The notes under the pieces: generated by a model | The model's input: the letters and a program-made list of their open reading frames with translations, nothing else | What the model was told of the DNA's origin: nothing | Database searches by the model: none | Shown: positions 7,417-13,638 of the stretch, in pieces | Layout: each line of letters starts with the position of its first letter | How positions within the stretch are numbered: the first letter of the stretch is position 1 | Position numbers and translations under genes: made by a program | Assembly: GCA_016649795.1 (NCBI GenBank) | Contig: JAENWZ010000016.1 | Span: forward strand, 1-17,314 | DNA length: 17,314 nucleotides | Direction of reading: 5' to 3' | Source of the DNA: Proteiniphilum sp. | GTDB taxonomy: Bacteria > Bacteroidota > Bacteroidia > Bacteroidales > Dysgonomonadaceae

Positions 7417-8736
7417 ATGAAGACTATTTGCTTTTATTTCCAGATCCATCAACCCTTCCGGTTAAAAAGATATCGTTTTTTCAATATAGGCAGAGATCAT
7501 TACTATTTCGATGATTATGCCAATGAAGATATCCTGCAGCAGATAGCTGCCCGCTCCTACATCCCCGCTAACCGGATGTTGCTGGATCTGGTAAATCAAA
7601 ATAAAGGAAAATTCAAAGTAGCATTTTCCATCTCGGGGGTGGCACTGGAACAACTGGAGATATATGCCCCGGAGGTGATAGATGGATTTCGCGAACTGGC
7701 TAAAACCGGGAATGTGGAATTTATTACCGAAACATATGCCCATTCGCTTGCCTCTCTTTATGATCCGGAAGAGTTTCGTAATCAGGTAAAACATCATGCT
7801 GAGAGAATAGAGGTGCTGTTCGGTCAGAAACCGACCGTTCTGCGAAATACGGAACTGATCTATTCCGATGAAATTGCCGAAATAGTTTATGATATGGGTT
7901 ATACCAAAATGATTACCGAGGGGGCAAAACATATACTTGGATGGAAGAGTCCCAATTATGTCTATCATGCTGCCACTCAACCTAAAATGAAGCTGTTGCT
8001 TAAGAACAACCGTTACAGTGATGATATAAACTTCAGGTTCTCCAACTACAGCTGGAATGAGTATCCACTGACCGCTGAGAAATTTACCTCCTGGATTGCG
8101 GCAACACCCCCGGAAGAAAAAGTGTTCAATCTCTTTATGAACTATGAGACGCTGGGTAATCTGCAACCATCACATACCGGTATTTTTGAATTCATGAAAG
8201 CGTTACCCCGTTTTGCCTTTGAAAAAGGTATCGGGTTTACCACTCCCGGTGAAGCCTTAGACACCCACGAGGCTGTCGGACCAATCACTGTGCCCAACAC
8301 TATCTCATGGGCGGATGAAGAGCGTGACGTGAGCGCCTGGCTCGGGAACAAACTACAACAGAGTGCACTCAAATCGCTCTATGAAATGGGAGAGAGGGTA
8401 CGTCTATGTACCGATCGTCGCCTAAAGCATGACTGGATCTATCTGCAGTCGAGCGACCATTTTTATTACATGTCGACAAAGCATTTCGGCGGAGGAGAGA
8501 GCCAGTTCAGTCCCTACATGTCTCCTTACGATGCCTTTAACAATTACATGAATGTGCTGAGTGATTTCATTGGACGTGTAAAAGCCCAGTATCCCGATAC
8601 GGTTGATAACGAAGAACTGAACGCGCTACTCACCACCATCCACAACCAGGAGATAGAGATCAAACGTCTTCAATTGGAATTGAAAACGGTTATTGGCAGC
8701 AACGAAGAGCTGTTGGTGGAGAAAATAAAAAAATAG
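7417..8736 (+). CDS. GH57 family alpha-amylase-like protein with Asn at the catalytic-acid position
   Basis: Glycoside hydrolase family 57 (beta/alpha)7-barrel protein, 439 residues, last gene of the glycogen operon and 28 bases after the GT4 gene. Conserved regions in order: HQPFR (11-15), the GNVEFITETYAHSL block (98-111), LRNTELIYSDEI with the expected nucleophile E146 (142-153), and NLFMNYETLG (238-247). In active GH57 amylases the last block normally begins with the acid Asp (D-Y-E or D-G/A-E); here the residue is N242 (codon AAC, 8140-8142). The C-terminus (about 397-436) becomes helical and coiled-coil-like, with NQEIEIKRLQLELK. GH57 alpha-amylase-like homologues with incomplete catalytic residues are known, so this may be a non-hydrolytic glucan-binding or altered enzyme. 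Intracellular: no signal peptide. Confidence 0.9.
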   Translation: MKTICFYFQIHQPFRLKRYRFFNIGRDHYYFDDYANEDILQQIAARSYIPANRMLLDLVNQNKGKFKVAFSISGVALEQLEIYAPEVIDGFRELAKTGNVEFITETYAHSLASLYDPEEFRNQVKHHAERIEVLFGQKPTVLRNTELIYSDEIAEIVYDMGYTKMITEGAKHILGWKSPNYVYHAATQPKMKLLLKNNRYSDDINFRFSNYSWNEYPLTAEKFTSWIAATPPEEKVFNLFMNYETLGNLQPSHTGIFEFMKALPRFAFEKGIGFTTPGEALDTHEAVGPITVPNTISWADEERDVSAWLGNKLQQSALKSLYEMGERVRLCTDRRLKHDWIYLQSSDHFYYMSTKHFGGGESQFSPYMSPYDAFNNYMNVLSDFIGRVKAQYPDTVDNEELNALLTTIHNQEIEIKRLQLELKTVIGSNEELLVEKIKK

Positions 8737-8743
8737 TGATTGC

Positions 8744-8772
8744 AAAAAAGGAGCCCTGAAGCTCCTTTTTTT
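8744..8772. terminator. Bidirectional rho-independent terminator
   Basis: Stem AAAAAAGGAGC (8744-8754) pairs with GCTCCTTTTTT (8761-8771) around the 6-base loop CCTGAA. A T-run follows on both strands, so it ends both the GH57 gene (plus) and the convergent rny (minus). Confidence 0.9.
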
Positions 8773-8798
8773 ATTGATTAAAATAGGTGGTTCTCTTG

Positions 8799-10328
8799 CT
8801 ATTTGGCATAACTCACAGCGCGTGTTTCACGTATCACGGTGATTTTCACCTGACCGGGATAGGTCATCTCCGTTTGGATCTTGCGTGCTATCTCATCAGA
8901 GAGTTTCTCAGTATCCTGATCATCTATCTTGTCAGCTCCCACAATCACGCGGAGCTCACGACCAGCCTGAATGGCGTATGTCTTCACCACACCGGGATAG
9001 GAGAGTGCCAGATTTTCCAGGTCGTTCAAACGTTTAATGTATGCCTCCACAATCTCGCGACGTGCACCCGGACGTGCACCCGATATAGCATCACATACCT
9101 GTACTATCGGCGCCAGCAGTGTTGTCATTTCCACCTCATCGTGGTGTGAGCCGATAGCGTTACAGATATCCGGTTTCTCCTTGAATTTCTCAGCCAGCTT
9201 CATACCAAGCACTGCATGCGGCAGCTCCGGTTCATCATCCGGCACTTTCCCAATATCATGCAGCAACCCGGCACGTTTTGCCTTCTTCGGATTCAACCCC
9301 AGTTCAGATGCCATGATTGCACATAGATTGGCTACCTCACGTGAGTGTTGCAAGAGGTTCTGACCGTAGGATGAGCGATATTTCATCTTCCCCACCATGC
9401 GGATTAACTCGGGATGCAAACCATGGATACCCAGGTCGATCACCGTTCGCTTTCCGGTTTCAATGATCTCTTCCTCAATCTGTTTCTTCACTTTCGATAC
9501 CACCTCCTCAATGCGTGCGGGATGAATACGTCCGTCGGTAACCAGTTGATGAAGCGACAGGCGGGCAATCTCGCGACGTACGGGATCAAATCCCGACAAC
9601 ACAATTGCTTCAGGTGTATCGTCCACCACAATCTCCACTCCTGTAGCAGCTTCCAGTGCCCGTATATTTCTACCTTCACGGCCTATAATACGTCCTTTCA
9701 CTTCATCGGAATCGATGTGAAAGACTGTGATAGAGTTCTCAATAGATGTCTCTGTGGCTACGCGTTGTATTGACTGAATCACAATACGCTTGGCCTCTTT
9801 ATTAGCCGTCATCTTGGCCTCTTCCATAATGTCGTTAATGTACGACTGAGCACCGGTCTTTGCCTCCTCTTTCAGTGATTCCACCAAGCGCTCTTTTGCT
9901 TCCACAGCAGAAAGGCTAGAGATGGTCTCCAGTTTTTCTACCGACTGACGGTGCAGACGCTCCAGCTCGGCACCTTTTTTCTCGATAAACTCCTGTTGGT
10001 TGGTAAGATTAAGCTTTATCTCATCTACTTCACCCGATTTTTTGTTCAGCTCTTCCTGTTTCTGGTTGAGCGTCATCTCGCGTTGTTTGAGCCTGTTTTC
10101 GGTGAGCTGAATCTTCGTCGTTCGAGCATTGGCTTGCTTCTCAGCTTCGGCTTTCATCGCCAGCGCCTCCTCTTTCGCCTCCAGTAATTTTTTCTTTTTG
10201 ATAACATCGGCATCTTTTTCCGCATCGCTCAGAATGTTCTGAGCACGGGAACTGGCCATCTTACCGGTCAGAAACCAGGCAATAACTGCCCCGATCACCA
10301 ACCCGATAATTCCTATTACTATTTCCAT
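8799..10328 (-). CDS. rny: Ribonuclease Y
   Basis: Membrane-anchored endoribonuclease that starts mRNA decay. The 509 residues have the standard layout: a single N-terminal membrane helix (3-21), a long charged coiled coil (about 30-190, dense in Ala/Glu/Lys), a KH RNA-binding domain with GRIIGREGRNIRALE (212-226), and an HD phosphohydrolase domain (about 322-440) with H328 in QHSREVA, the LLHDIGK pair H357-D358 and HH395-396. The C-terminal region (about 440-509; YPGVVKTYAIQAGRELRVIV) is typical. The upstream gap holds the putative 6S RNA and then zapA on the same strand. No TAnnTTTG box is visible directly upstream, so transcription from the zapA operon is likely. Confidence 0.97.
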   Translation of the reverse strand: MEIVIGIIGLVIGAVIAWFLTGKMASSRAQNILSDAEKDADVIKKKKLLEAKEEALAMKAEAEKQANARTTKIQLTENRLKQREMTLNQKQEELNKKSGEVDEIKLNLTNQQEFIEKKGAELERLHRQSVEKLETISSLSAVEAKERLVESLKEEAKTGAQSYINDIMEEAKMTANKEAKRIVIQSIQRVATETSIENSITVFHIDSDEVKGRIIGREGRNIRALEAATGVEIVVDDTPEAIVLSGFDPVRREIARLSLHQLVTDGRIHPARIEEVVSKVKKQIEEEIIETGKRTVIDLGIHGLHPELIRMVGKMKYRSSYGQNLLQHSREVANLCAIMASELGLNPKKAKRAGLLHDIGKVPDDEPELPHAVLGMKLAEKFKEKPDICNAIGSHHDEVEMTTLLAPIVQVCDAISGARPGARREIVEAYIKRLNDLENLALSYPGVVKTYAIQAGRELRVIVGADKIDDQDTEKLSDEIARKIQTEMTYPGQVKITVIRETRAVSYAK

Positions 10329-10364
10329 ATTGCTAATGATTAATTGATTTATATAATCATCCCT

Positions 10365-10522
10365 TTAATTACATATTATCAGGGAAGATGTTCTGTTCTC
10401 TGTTTCTAAGCACTATAAAATACTTTTCACCTAACACATAAAATAAAAATCGCACACAATTAAACACATAGATCTTTATGTGTGTAAAAGGTGCGTCTGT
10501 TTAACCTCTTCTCTGCAGGGAG
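10365..10522 (-). ncRNA. ssrS: Candidate 6S RNA between zapA and rny
   Basis: The 200-base gap contains a long-range foldable RNA. A 13-base closing stem joins 10515-10503 (CAGAGAAGAGGTT) with 10392-10380 (AACATCTTCCCTG), 11 of 13 paired. An unpaired central bubble is followed by an upper arm GCAC/GTGC, CTTTT/AAAAG and ACACATAA/TTATGTGT. Closing stem, large central bubble and long apical arm are the 6S architecture, which mimics an open promoter and binds RNA polymerase holoenzyme. In gamma-proteobacteria ssrS lies next to zapA, and I recall the same zapA-rny placement in Bacteroidota. The strand is inferred from synteny: the reverse complement folds almost equally well. End points are approximate; no covariance model was run. 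Confidence 0.55.
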
Positions 10523-10528
10523 AGCAGG

Positions 10529-10831
10529 TTATTTTTTTAGATAATCGTCCAACTCGCTGATTAGCGAATCAATTTTATCCTCAAAGGGTTTCGTGTTATT
10601 CTTATCACCGAGAGAAAAATTCTCAGCCAATGCCTGAATGGCTGTCATAGCCATAAAATCCTGTGTTGTCATGTTGGAGCTTTCTCCACCGTATGCAACG
10701 CGGTATTGGTTTATTTTCCTGTTTATCTTTTTGGCTGCATCTCGGAAAGCCTGTTCATCCGATTTTTTGATTTTCAACGGATACCTTCTGTCGGCAATCT
10801 CTAATGTCAATAAAAATTTCTCGTCGCCCAT
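10529..10831 (-). CDS. zapA: Cell division protein ZapA
   Basis: Small cytoplasmic FtsZ-ring-associated protein that bundles FtsZ filaments. About 100 residues, the usual size. It begins MGDEKFLLTLEIADRRYPLKI, a beta-strand-rich ZapA head, followed by EQAFRDAAKKINRKINQYR and a helical coiled-coil tail ending DDYLKK. I prefer the ATG at 10829-10831; a GTG directly before it (10832-10834) would add one residue. The gene lies 19 bases after the coiled-coil gene and before the putative 6S RNA and rny, the standard arrangement of this cluster in the phylum. Confidence 0.9.
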   Translation of the reverse strand: MGDEKFLLTLEIADRRYPLKIKKSDEQAFRDAAKKINRKINQYRVAYGGESSNMTTQDFMAMTAIQALAENFSLGDKNNTKPFEDKIDSLISELDDYLKK

Positions 10832-10850
10832 CACATAAATTATTCAAAGG

Positions 10851-11141
10851 TTATCTCAACAAATTTATGCATTTATCAACTTCTCGCACCAGTTTTGATA
10901 GTTTCATTTTCGCGGCATCCACATCTACCGACGCTGCCGTAATGGTTCTCGCGGTCTTTAAACTATCGTATCTTGTTTTCAGCTGCTTCAGTTCTTTGGT
11001 TACCTCATCTAACTGTGTCTGCTTCGACTGTAGCTCTGTTTTTACTTTGGCGTTCTCATCTTTGACTGAATCACATAAAAACATCACCTGTTTTATTCGT
11101 ACTTCCAGGTTGACAAGCAGCTTATTATTTTCGTCAGTCAT
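10851..11141 (-). CDS. Small coiled-coil protein upstream of zapA
   Basis: Ninety-six residues, almost entirely helical. Residues 25-62 form a heptad-like coiled coil (VKDENAKVKTELQ, LDEVTKELKQLK); no signal peptide or membrane segment. The final third, with DAAKMKLSKLVREVDKCINLL, is a well-conserved end in Bacteroidota homologues as I remember them. No function is established for it that I know of. Position directly before zapA suggests a partner in division or simply a conserved operon member. First gene of the operon, with a clear promoter about 180 bases upstream. Confidence 0.8.
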   Translation of the reverse strand: MTDENNKLLVNLEVRIKQVMFLCDSVKDENAKVKTELQSKQTQLDEVTKELKQLKTRYDSLKTARTITAASVDVDAAKMKLSKLVREVDKCINLLR

Positions 11142-11217
11142 ATGAAACGGGTCTCAAAATTATTTCATTTCAGAAAAAATATTCATTGCGAGTTTAAGTA
11201 AATTAAGTTATTTGCCC

Positions 11218-11245
11218 GCAATGGCTTAGACAAGTTTGCCATTGC
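11218..11245. repeat. Perfect 8-bp inverted repeat in the zapA-operon leader
   Basis: GCAATGGC (11218-11225) and GCCATTGC (11238-11245) form a perfect stem with a 12-base loop. Related pieces flank it: CATTGCGAG at 11184-11192 and CATTGCTCG at 11240-11248. In the minus-strand transcript it lies about 70-95 nt after the predicted start. No T-run follows, so it is not an ordinary terminator. It could be a leader hairpin, a protein-binding palindrome, or a remnant of a small palindromic repeat element. Confidence 0.6.
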
Positions 11246-11321
11246 TCGCATAGCTTAACGCAAACGTTCTATACACCATAATGAAAAAAATGAACTAATC
11301 GTATGAAAACAAAAATTCACG

Positions 11322-11352
11322 CAAATATATGAATTGTGAGAGACTTTCACAA
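11322..11352 (-). promoter_or_regulatory. Promoter of the coiled-coil/zapA/6S/rny operon
   Basis: Minus strand TTG (11352-11350), 20-base spacer, then perfect -7 box TATATTTG (11329-11322). Predicted start near 11314, giving a leader of roughly 170 nt with an internal hairpin before the first gene. Confidence 0.75.
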
Positions 11353-11423
11353 GATAAATCATCCTTATTTTTCAAATATTCATCTATTTATGGCATTTCC
11401 CGGCTCTAGTGCTTGAGATTTTG

Positions 11424-11431
11424 TAACTTTG
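11424..11431 (+). promoter_or_regulatory. -7 element of the B3/B4 gene
   Basis: Perfect TAACTTTG, fitting TAnnTTTG, about 52 bases before the chosen ATG. The -33 region has no well-placed TTG (a TTTC lies at 11397-11400, spacing 23), so strength is uncertain. It lies back to back with the zapA-operon promoter. Confidence 0.45.
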
Positions 11432-11482
11432 ACTTTCAGGTGTTGGAGATTGAATTGGAATGTACAAGATTGTTTGAAATTG

Positions 11483-12151
11483 ATGATGGTGCAGAGAGAA
11501 ATAACAATCAGTGACAGACTATTTGAAGTCTGTCCGGCTTTTCGTATGGCAGCAATTGCCTGTAAGGTTAAAAACAGCTCCTATAATGAGGCGTTATGGA
11601 AAGGGATTGAATCCTTTTCCGCGCAGTTTGCCTCTGCTTATAAGATGGAAGAGATCAAGCTGCGCCCGGCCATTCTGGCTACCAGGGAGACCTACAAAAA
11701 ATTGGGAAAAGACCCCAACCGCTACCGTCCTTCAGCGGAAGCACTATGCAGACGAATACTCAAAGGTCAGGCACTCTATCAGATCAACACACTGGTGGAC
11801 CTTATCAACCTGGTCTCCCTGAAAACGGGATACTCTATCGGCTGATTCAATCTGGATAAAATTGAGGGTAATCTGACTCTGGGGGTGGGTGAGCCGGATG
11901 AGCGGTTCGAGGCGATTGGGCGCGGACTGCTGAATATAGAAGGATTGCCCGTTTATCGCGATAAAGTGGGTTGCATCGGTACCCCTACCAGCGATGAAGA
12001 ACGGACGAAAATCACTATGACCACGTCATATCTGTTGATTATCATTAATGGCTATTCGGGTAAAACCGGTTTGCAGGAGGCAGTGGATTATCCGGTGGAG
12101 CTGCTGAAAAAGTATGCTGAAGCTATTGGGATTCATATAATATTGAGATAA
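11483..12151 (+). pseudogene. B3/B4 (PheRS beta-like) domain protein interrupted by an in-frame TGA
   Basis: Reads as one gene of about 222 codons related to the B3/B4 substrate/editing-associated domain of phenylalanyl-tRNA synthetase beta, in its free-standing form. First part: FEVCPAFRMAAIACKV, SSYNEALWKGIE, LGKDPNRYRPSAEALCRRIL, LVDLINLVSLKTGYSIG. A TGA at 11843-11845 then stops the frame; the same frame continues without another stop through FNLDKIEGNLTLGVG, GRGLLNIEGLPVYRDKVG, IGTPTSDEERTKIT and LLIIINGYSGKTGLQEAVDY to the TAA at 12149-12151. The family normally reads SIGGFD here, so one base change (GGA to TGA) explains it. ATG 11483 is chosen over a longer TTG-started frame. Free-standing B3/B4 proteins may act on mischarged tRNA, which is not proven. 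It may be a recent null allele or a base error. Confidence 0.85.
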
Positions 12152-12154
12152 TTG

Positions 12155-12180
12155 ATACAAACTTTTTGTTGTATTTTTTA
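12155..12180 (+). terminator. Weak terminator after the B3/B4 gene
   Basis: Stem ATACAA (12155-12160) with TTGTAT (12169-12174), 8-base loop, followed by TTTTTA. The stem is short and AT-only, so efficiency is doubtful. It overlaps the -33 region of the next promoter. Confidence 0.45.
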
Positions 12181-12194
12181 TGTTAATATATTTG
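12166..12194 (+). promoter_or_regulatory. Probable promoter of the peptide/GLPGLI/receptor island
   Basis: TTG (12166-12168), 18-base spacer, perfect -7 box TATATTTG (12187-12194). Predicted start near 12201. It is the only good TAnnTTTG site between the B3/B4 gene and the intact peptide gene, so it probably serves the whole block. Confidence 0.55.
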
Positions 12195-12265
12195 TTTATT
12201 AAGGTTTTATACTGTTTATTTGAGTGCGATTAATTCTACAAGGGTTCACTTTTTATTCAAAAATC

Positions 12266-12435
12266 ATAAAAAAAACTCTCTTTATTATGTTCAGTTTAAC
12301 CATGTACTTTGATTTTCTAACAGCAAAAGAGATGAAAATGAATGAAACCACAGAATGTTTTATAACATCATGTGGAACAACTACGTGCTTGATAATCATG
12401 CCTTAAGAATATATAATAGACTATATATATGCCCT
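12266..12435 (+). pseudogene. Decayed first copy of the four-cysteine secreted peptide
   Basis: This stretch is a diverged tandem copy of the peptide gene that follows. It has a hydrophobic leader (KKTLFIMFSLTMYFDF, then LTAKE) and ECFITSCGTTTC, which matches ECFGTTCGVTFC of the intact copy with the same C-x4-C-x4-C spacing. The codon aligned with the intact ATG is ATA (12266-12268). After the third Cys the frame ends at TAA 12404-12406, while the +1 frame reads LDNHALRIYNRLYIC, resembling the intact tail with its IY and final Cys. This suggests start-codon loss plus a frameshift. A GTG at 12224 in the same frame could still start a 60-residue product, so residual function is not excluded. 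The rest, 12436-12539, is AT-rich without a recognisable feature. Confidence 0.55.
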
Positions 12436-12539
12436 ACAACATATTTTCTGTTTATTAACTTAAATTATTTTCCACTTCATTTTTTTTTACATTCATTGCA
12501 ACTTCTTAAAATAATGTTTCACTTTCAAAATTTGTAATC

Positions 12540-12740
12540 ATGAAAAGATTAATGTTTATTTGTGTAGGCCTATTTATGATGGCCGGATTTCTACCGGCAA
12601 AAGAACTGGCTGTAGAATCTCATGTTGAATGTTTTGGGACTACTTGCGGAGTGACTTTCTGCGGAGATTATGGACGTGATTTAACGAATGCCGAGAGATT
12701 ATGGATCTATGATACGGCAGAAGCTATTTTTTGTGATTAA
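12540..12740 (+). CDS. Small secreted four-cysteine peptide
   Basis: Sixty-six residues, unrecognised family. The first 20 (MKRLMFICVGLFMMAGFLPA) form a clear signal peptide with likely cleavage before KELA. The mature part of about 46 residues has four cysteines, C31, C36, C41 and C65, in the pattern C-x4-C-x4-C-x23-C, and is acidic towards the C-terminus. An even Cys number in an exported peptide suits disulfide bonds. There is no double-glycine leader and no adjacent modifying enzyme, so a RiPP is possible but unsupported. A partly decayed copy lies just upstream, which supports it as a real, duplicated gene. The GLPGLI gene starts only 15 bases downstream, so translation or transcription is probably linked. 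Confidence 0.7.
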   Translation: MKRLMFICVGLFMMAGFLPAKELAVESHVECFGTTCGVTFCGDYGRDLTNAERLWIYDTAEAIFCD

Positions 12741-12755
12741 ACTCCTACGGACGAA

Positions 12756-13589
12756 ATGAAAAAAAATTTCATTATTATACTTCTTATGATTGGGGGTTCA
12801 AGCCTTCAATCACAAGAAGTAATAGATTCTGTCAAATTTCGCATCAGCTATACTTTATCATACAAGACAACCCCACTACAATCCGATTATCCAAGAACCG
12901 ATCTGATGTATCTTGATATTGGAAAAGAAGTTTCAAAATTTTATAGTAGATATGATCAAATAAGGGATTCCATTCAGACCGAAGGGCTCAAGAACAACAT
13001 GTCAATCAATGAAATAAATAGTCTAAAAAAAACATATACAAAAGGAGTCCCCCAGATATTTTATCATTTATTTCAAGACAACAAATTCATAAGTACTGAC
13101 CGTTTTGTTTTTCTACATACTTTATATAAAGAAACGGCTAAAATACCTGAATGGAGCATTGGTAATGAAGTAAAAGATATCTCGGGATATACTTGCAGGA
13201 AAGCTATCGCAAAATATTTTGGTAGAGAATGGCATGTATATTTCACTTCACAAATTCCTCTCAACTTGGGACCTTGGAAATTATGGGGATTACCGGGTTT
13301 AATTTTAGAAGCTTCGGACAAAGATAATTTATTTAAGTATGAATTGCATGGATTTGAAAGAATACAAAACTACTCACCCATCATTTACACCCATAAAAAC
13401 TATGACAACAAAGAATATACGATCGTAGATAAAAATACATTTCGAAAAATGGAGAGGTTGTATAATGAAGATAACAGTGAATTTATTAAAGTGTTTTTAG
13501 GGGTTAAATCTATTTCTGCAACCAAGCCGGATGGCACAGTAATAGAAGGGAAAATTTCTATCCCTTACATTCCGTTAGAACCCTGGTAA
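12756..13589 (+). CDS. GLPGLI family protein
   Basis: Secreted protein of 277 residues of the Bacteroidota-specific GLPGLI family (first noticed as a paralog set in Porphyromonas gingivalis), function unknown. A signal peptide covers about 1-19 (MKKNFIIILLMIGGSSLQS). The hallmark region is GYTCRKAIAKYFGREW (144-159), with the single Cys C147, then FTSQIPLNLGPWKLWGLPGL ending in the name motif GLPGLI at 178-183. After that comes a beta-rich part and a C-terminus ending PYIPLEPW. The family is often found beside TonB-dependent receptor-like proteins, and here the receptor follows 49 bases later. Coding sequence is notably AT-rich compared with the flanking core genes. Expected in the periplasm or at the outer membrane. 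Confidence 0.9.
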   Translation: MKKNFIIILLMIGGSSLQSQEVIDSVKFRISYTLSYKTTPLQSDYPRTDLMYLDIGKEVSKFYSRYDQIRDSIQTEGLKNNMSINEINSLKKTYTKGVPQIFYHLFQDNKFISTDRFVFLHTLYKETAKIPEWSIGNEVKDISGYTCRKAIAKYFGREWHVYFTSQIPLNLGPWKLWGLPGLILEASDKDNLFKYELHGFERIQNYSPIIYTHKNYDNKEYTIVDKNTFRKMERLYNEDNSEFIKVFLGVKSISATKPDGTVIEGKISIPYIPLEPW

Positions 13590-13638
13590 AACGCCATGAA
13601 GGTAATTCTTGTAAGCACCATGAATACTTGAAAGGTTC

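Noticed and set aside
11843..11845. UGA recoding (selenocysteine or UGA as glycine) in the B3/B4 gene
   Set aside because: The family residue is Gly, not Cys/Sec; no selenocysteine-insertion-type stem was evident directly after it; and TGA ends other genes here naturally (ddh, the sensor kinase), so UGA is not a glycine codon in this genome.
12540..12740. Lanthipeptide or radical-SAM RiPP precursor
   Set aside because: The leader is a normal signal peptide without a double-glycine site, and no modifying enzyme, peptidase or ABC transporter is encoded in the window.
13596..13631. Eleven-codon ORF between the GLPGLI and receptor genes, with a repeated CCATGAA (13594, 13618)
   Set aside because: Too short and without sequence features or known leader-peptide logic; likely chance in a 49-base gap.
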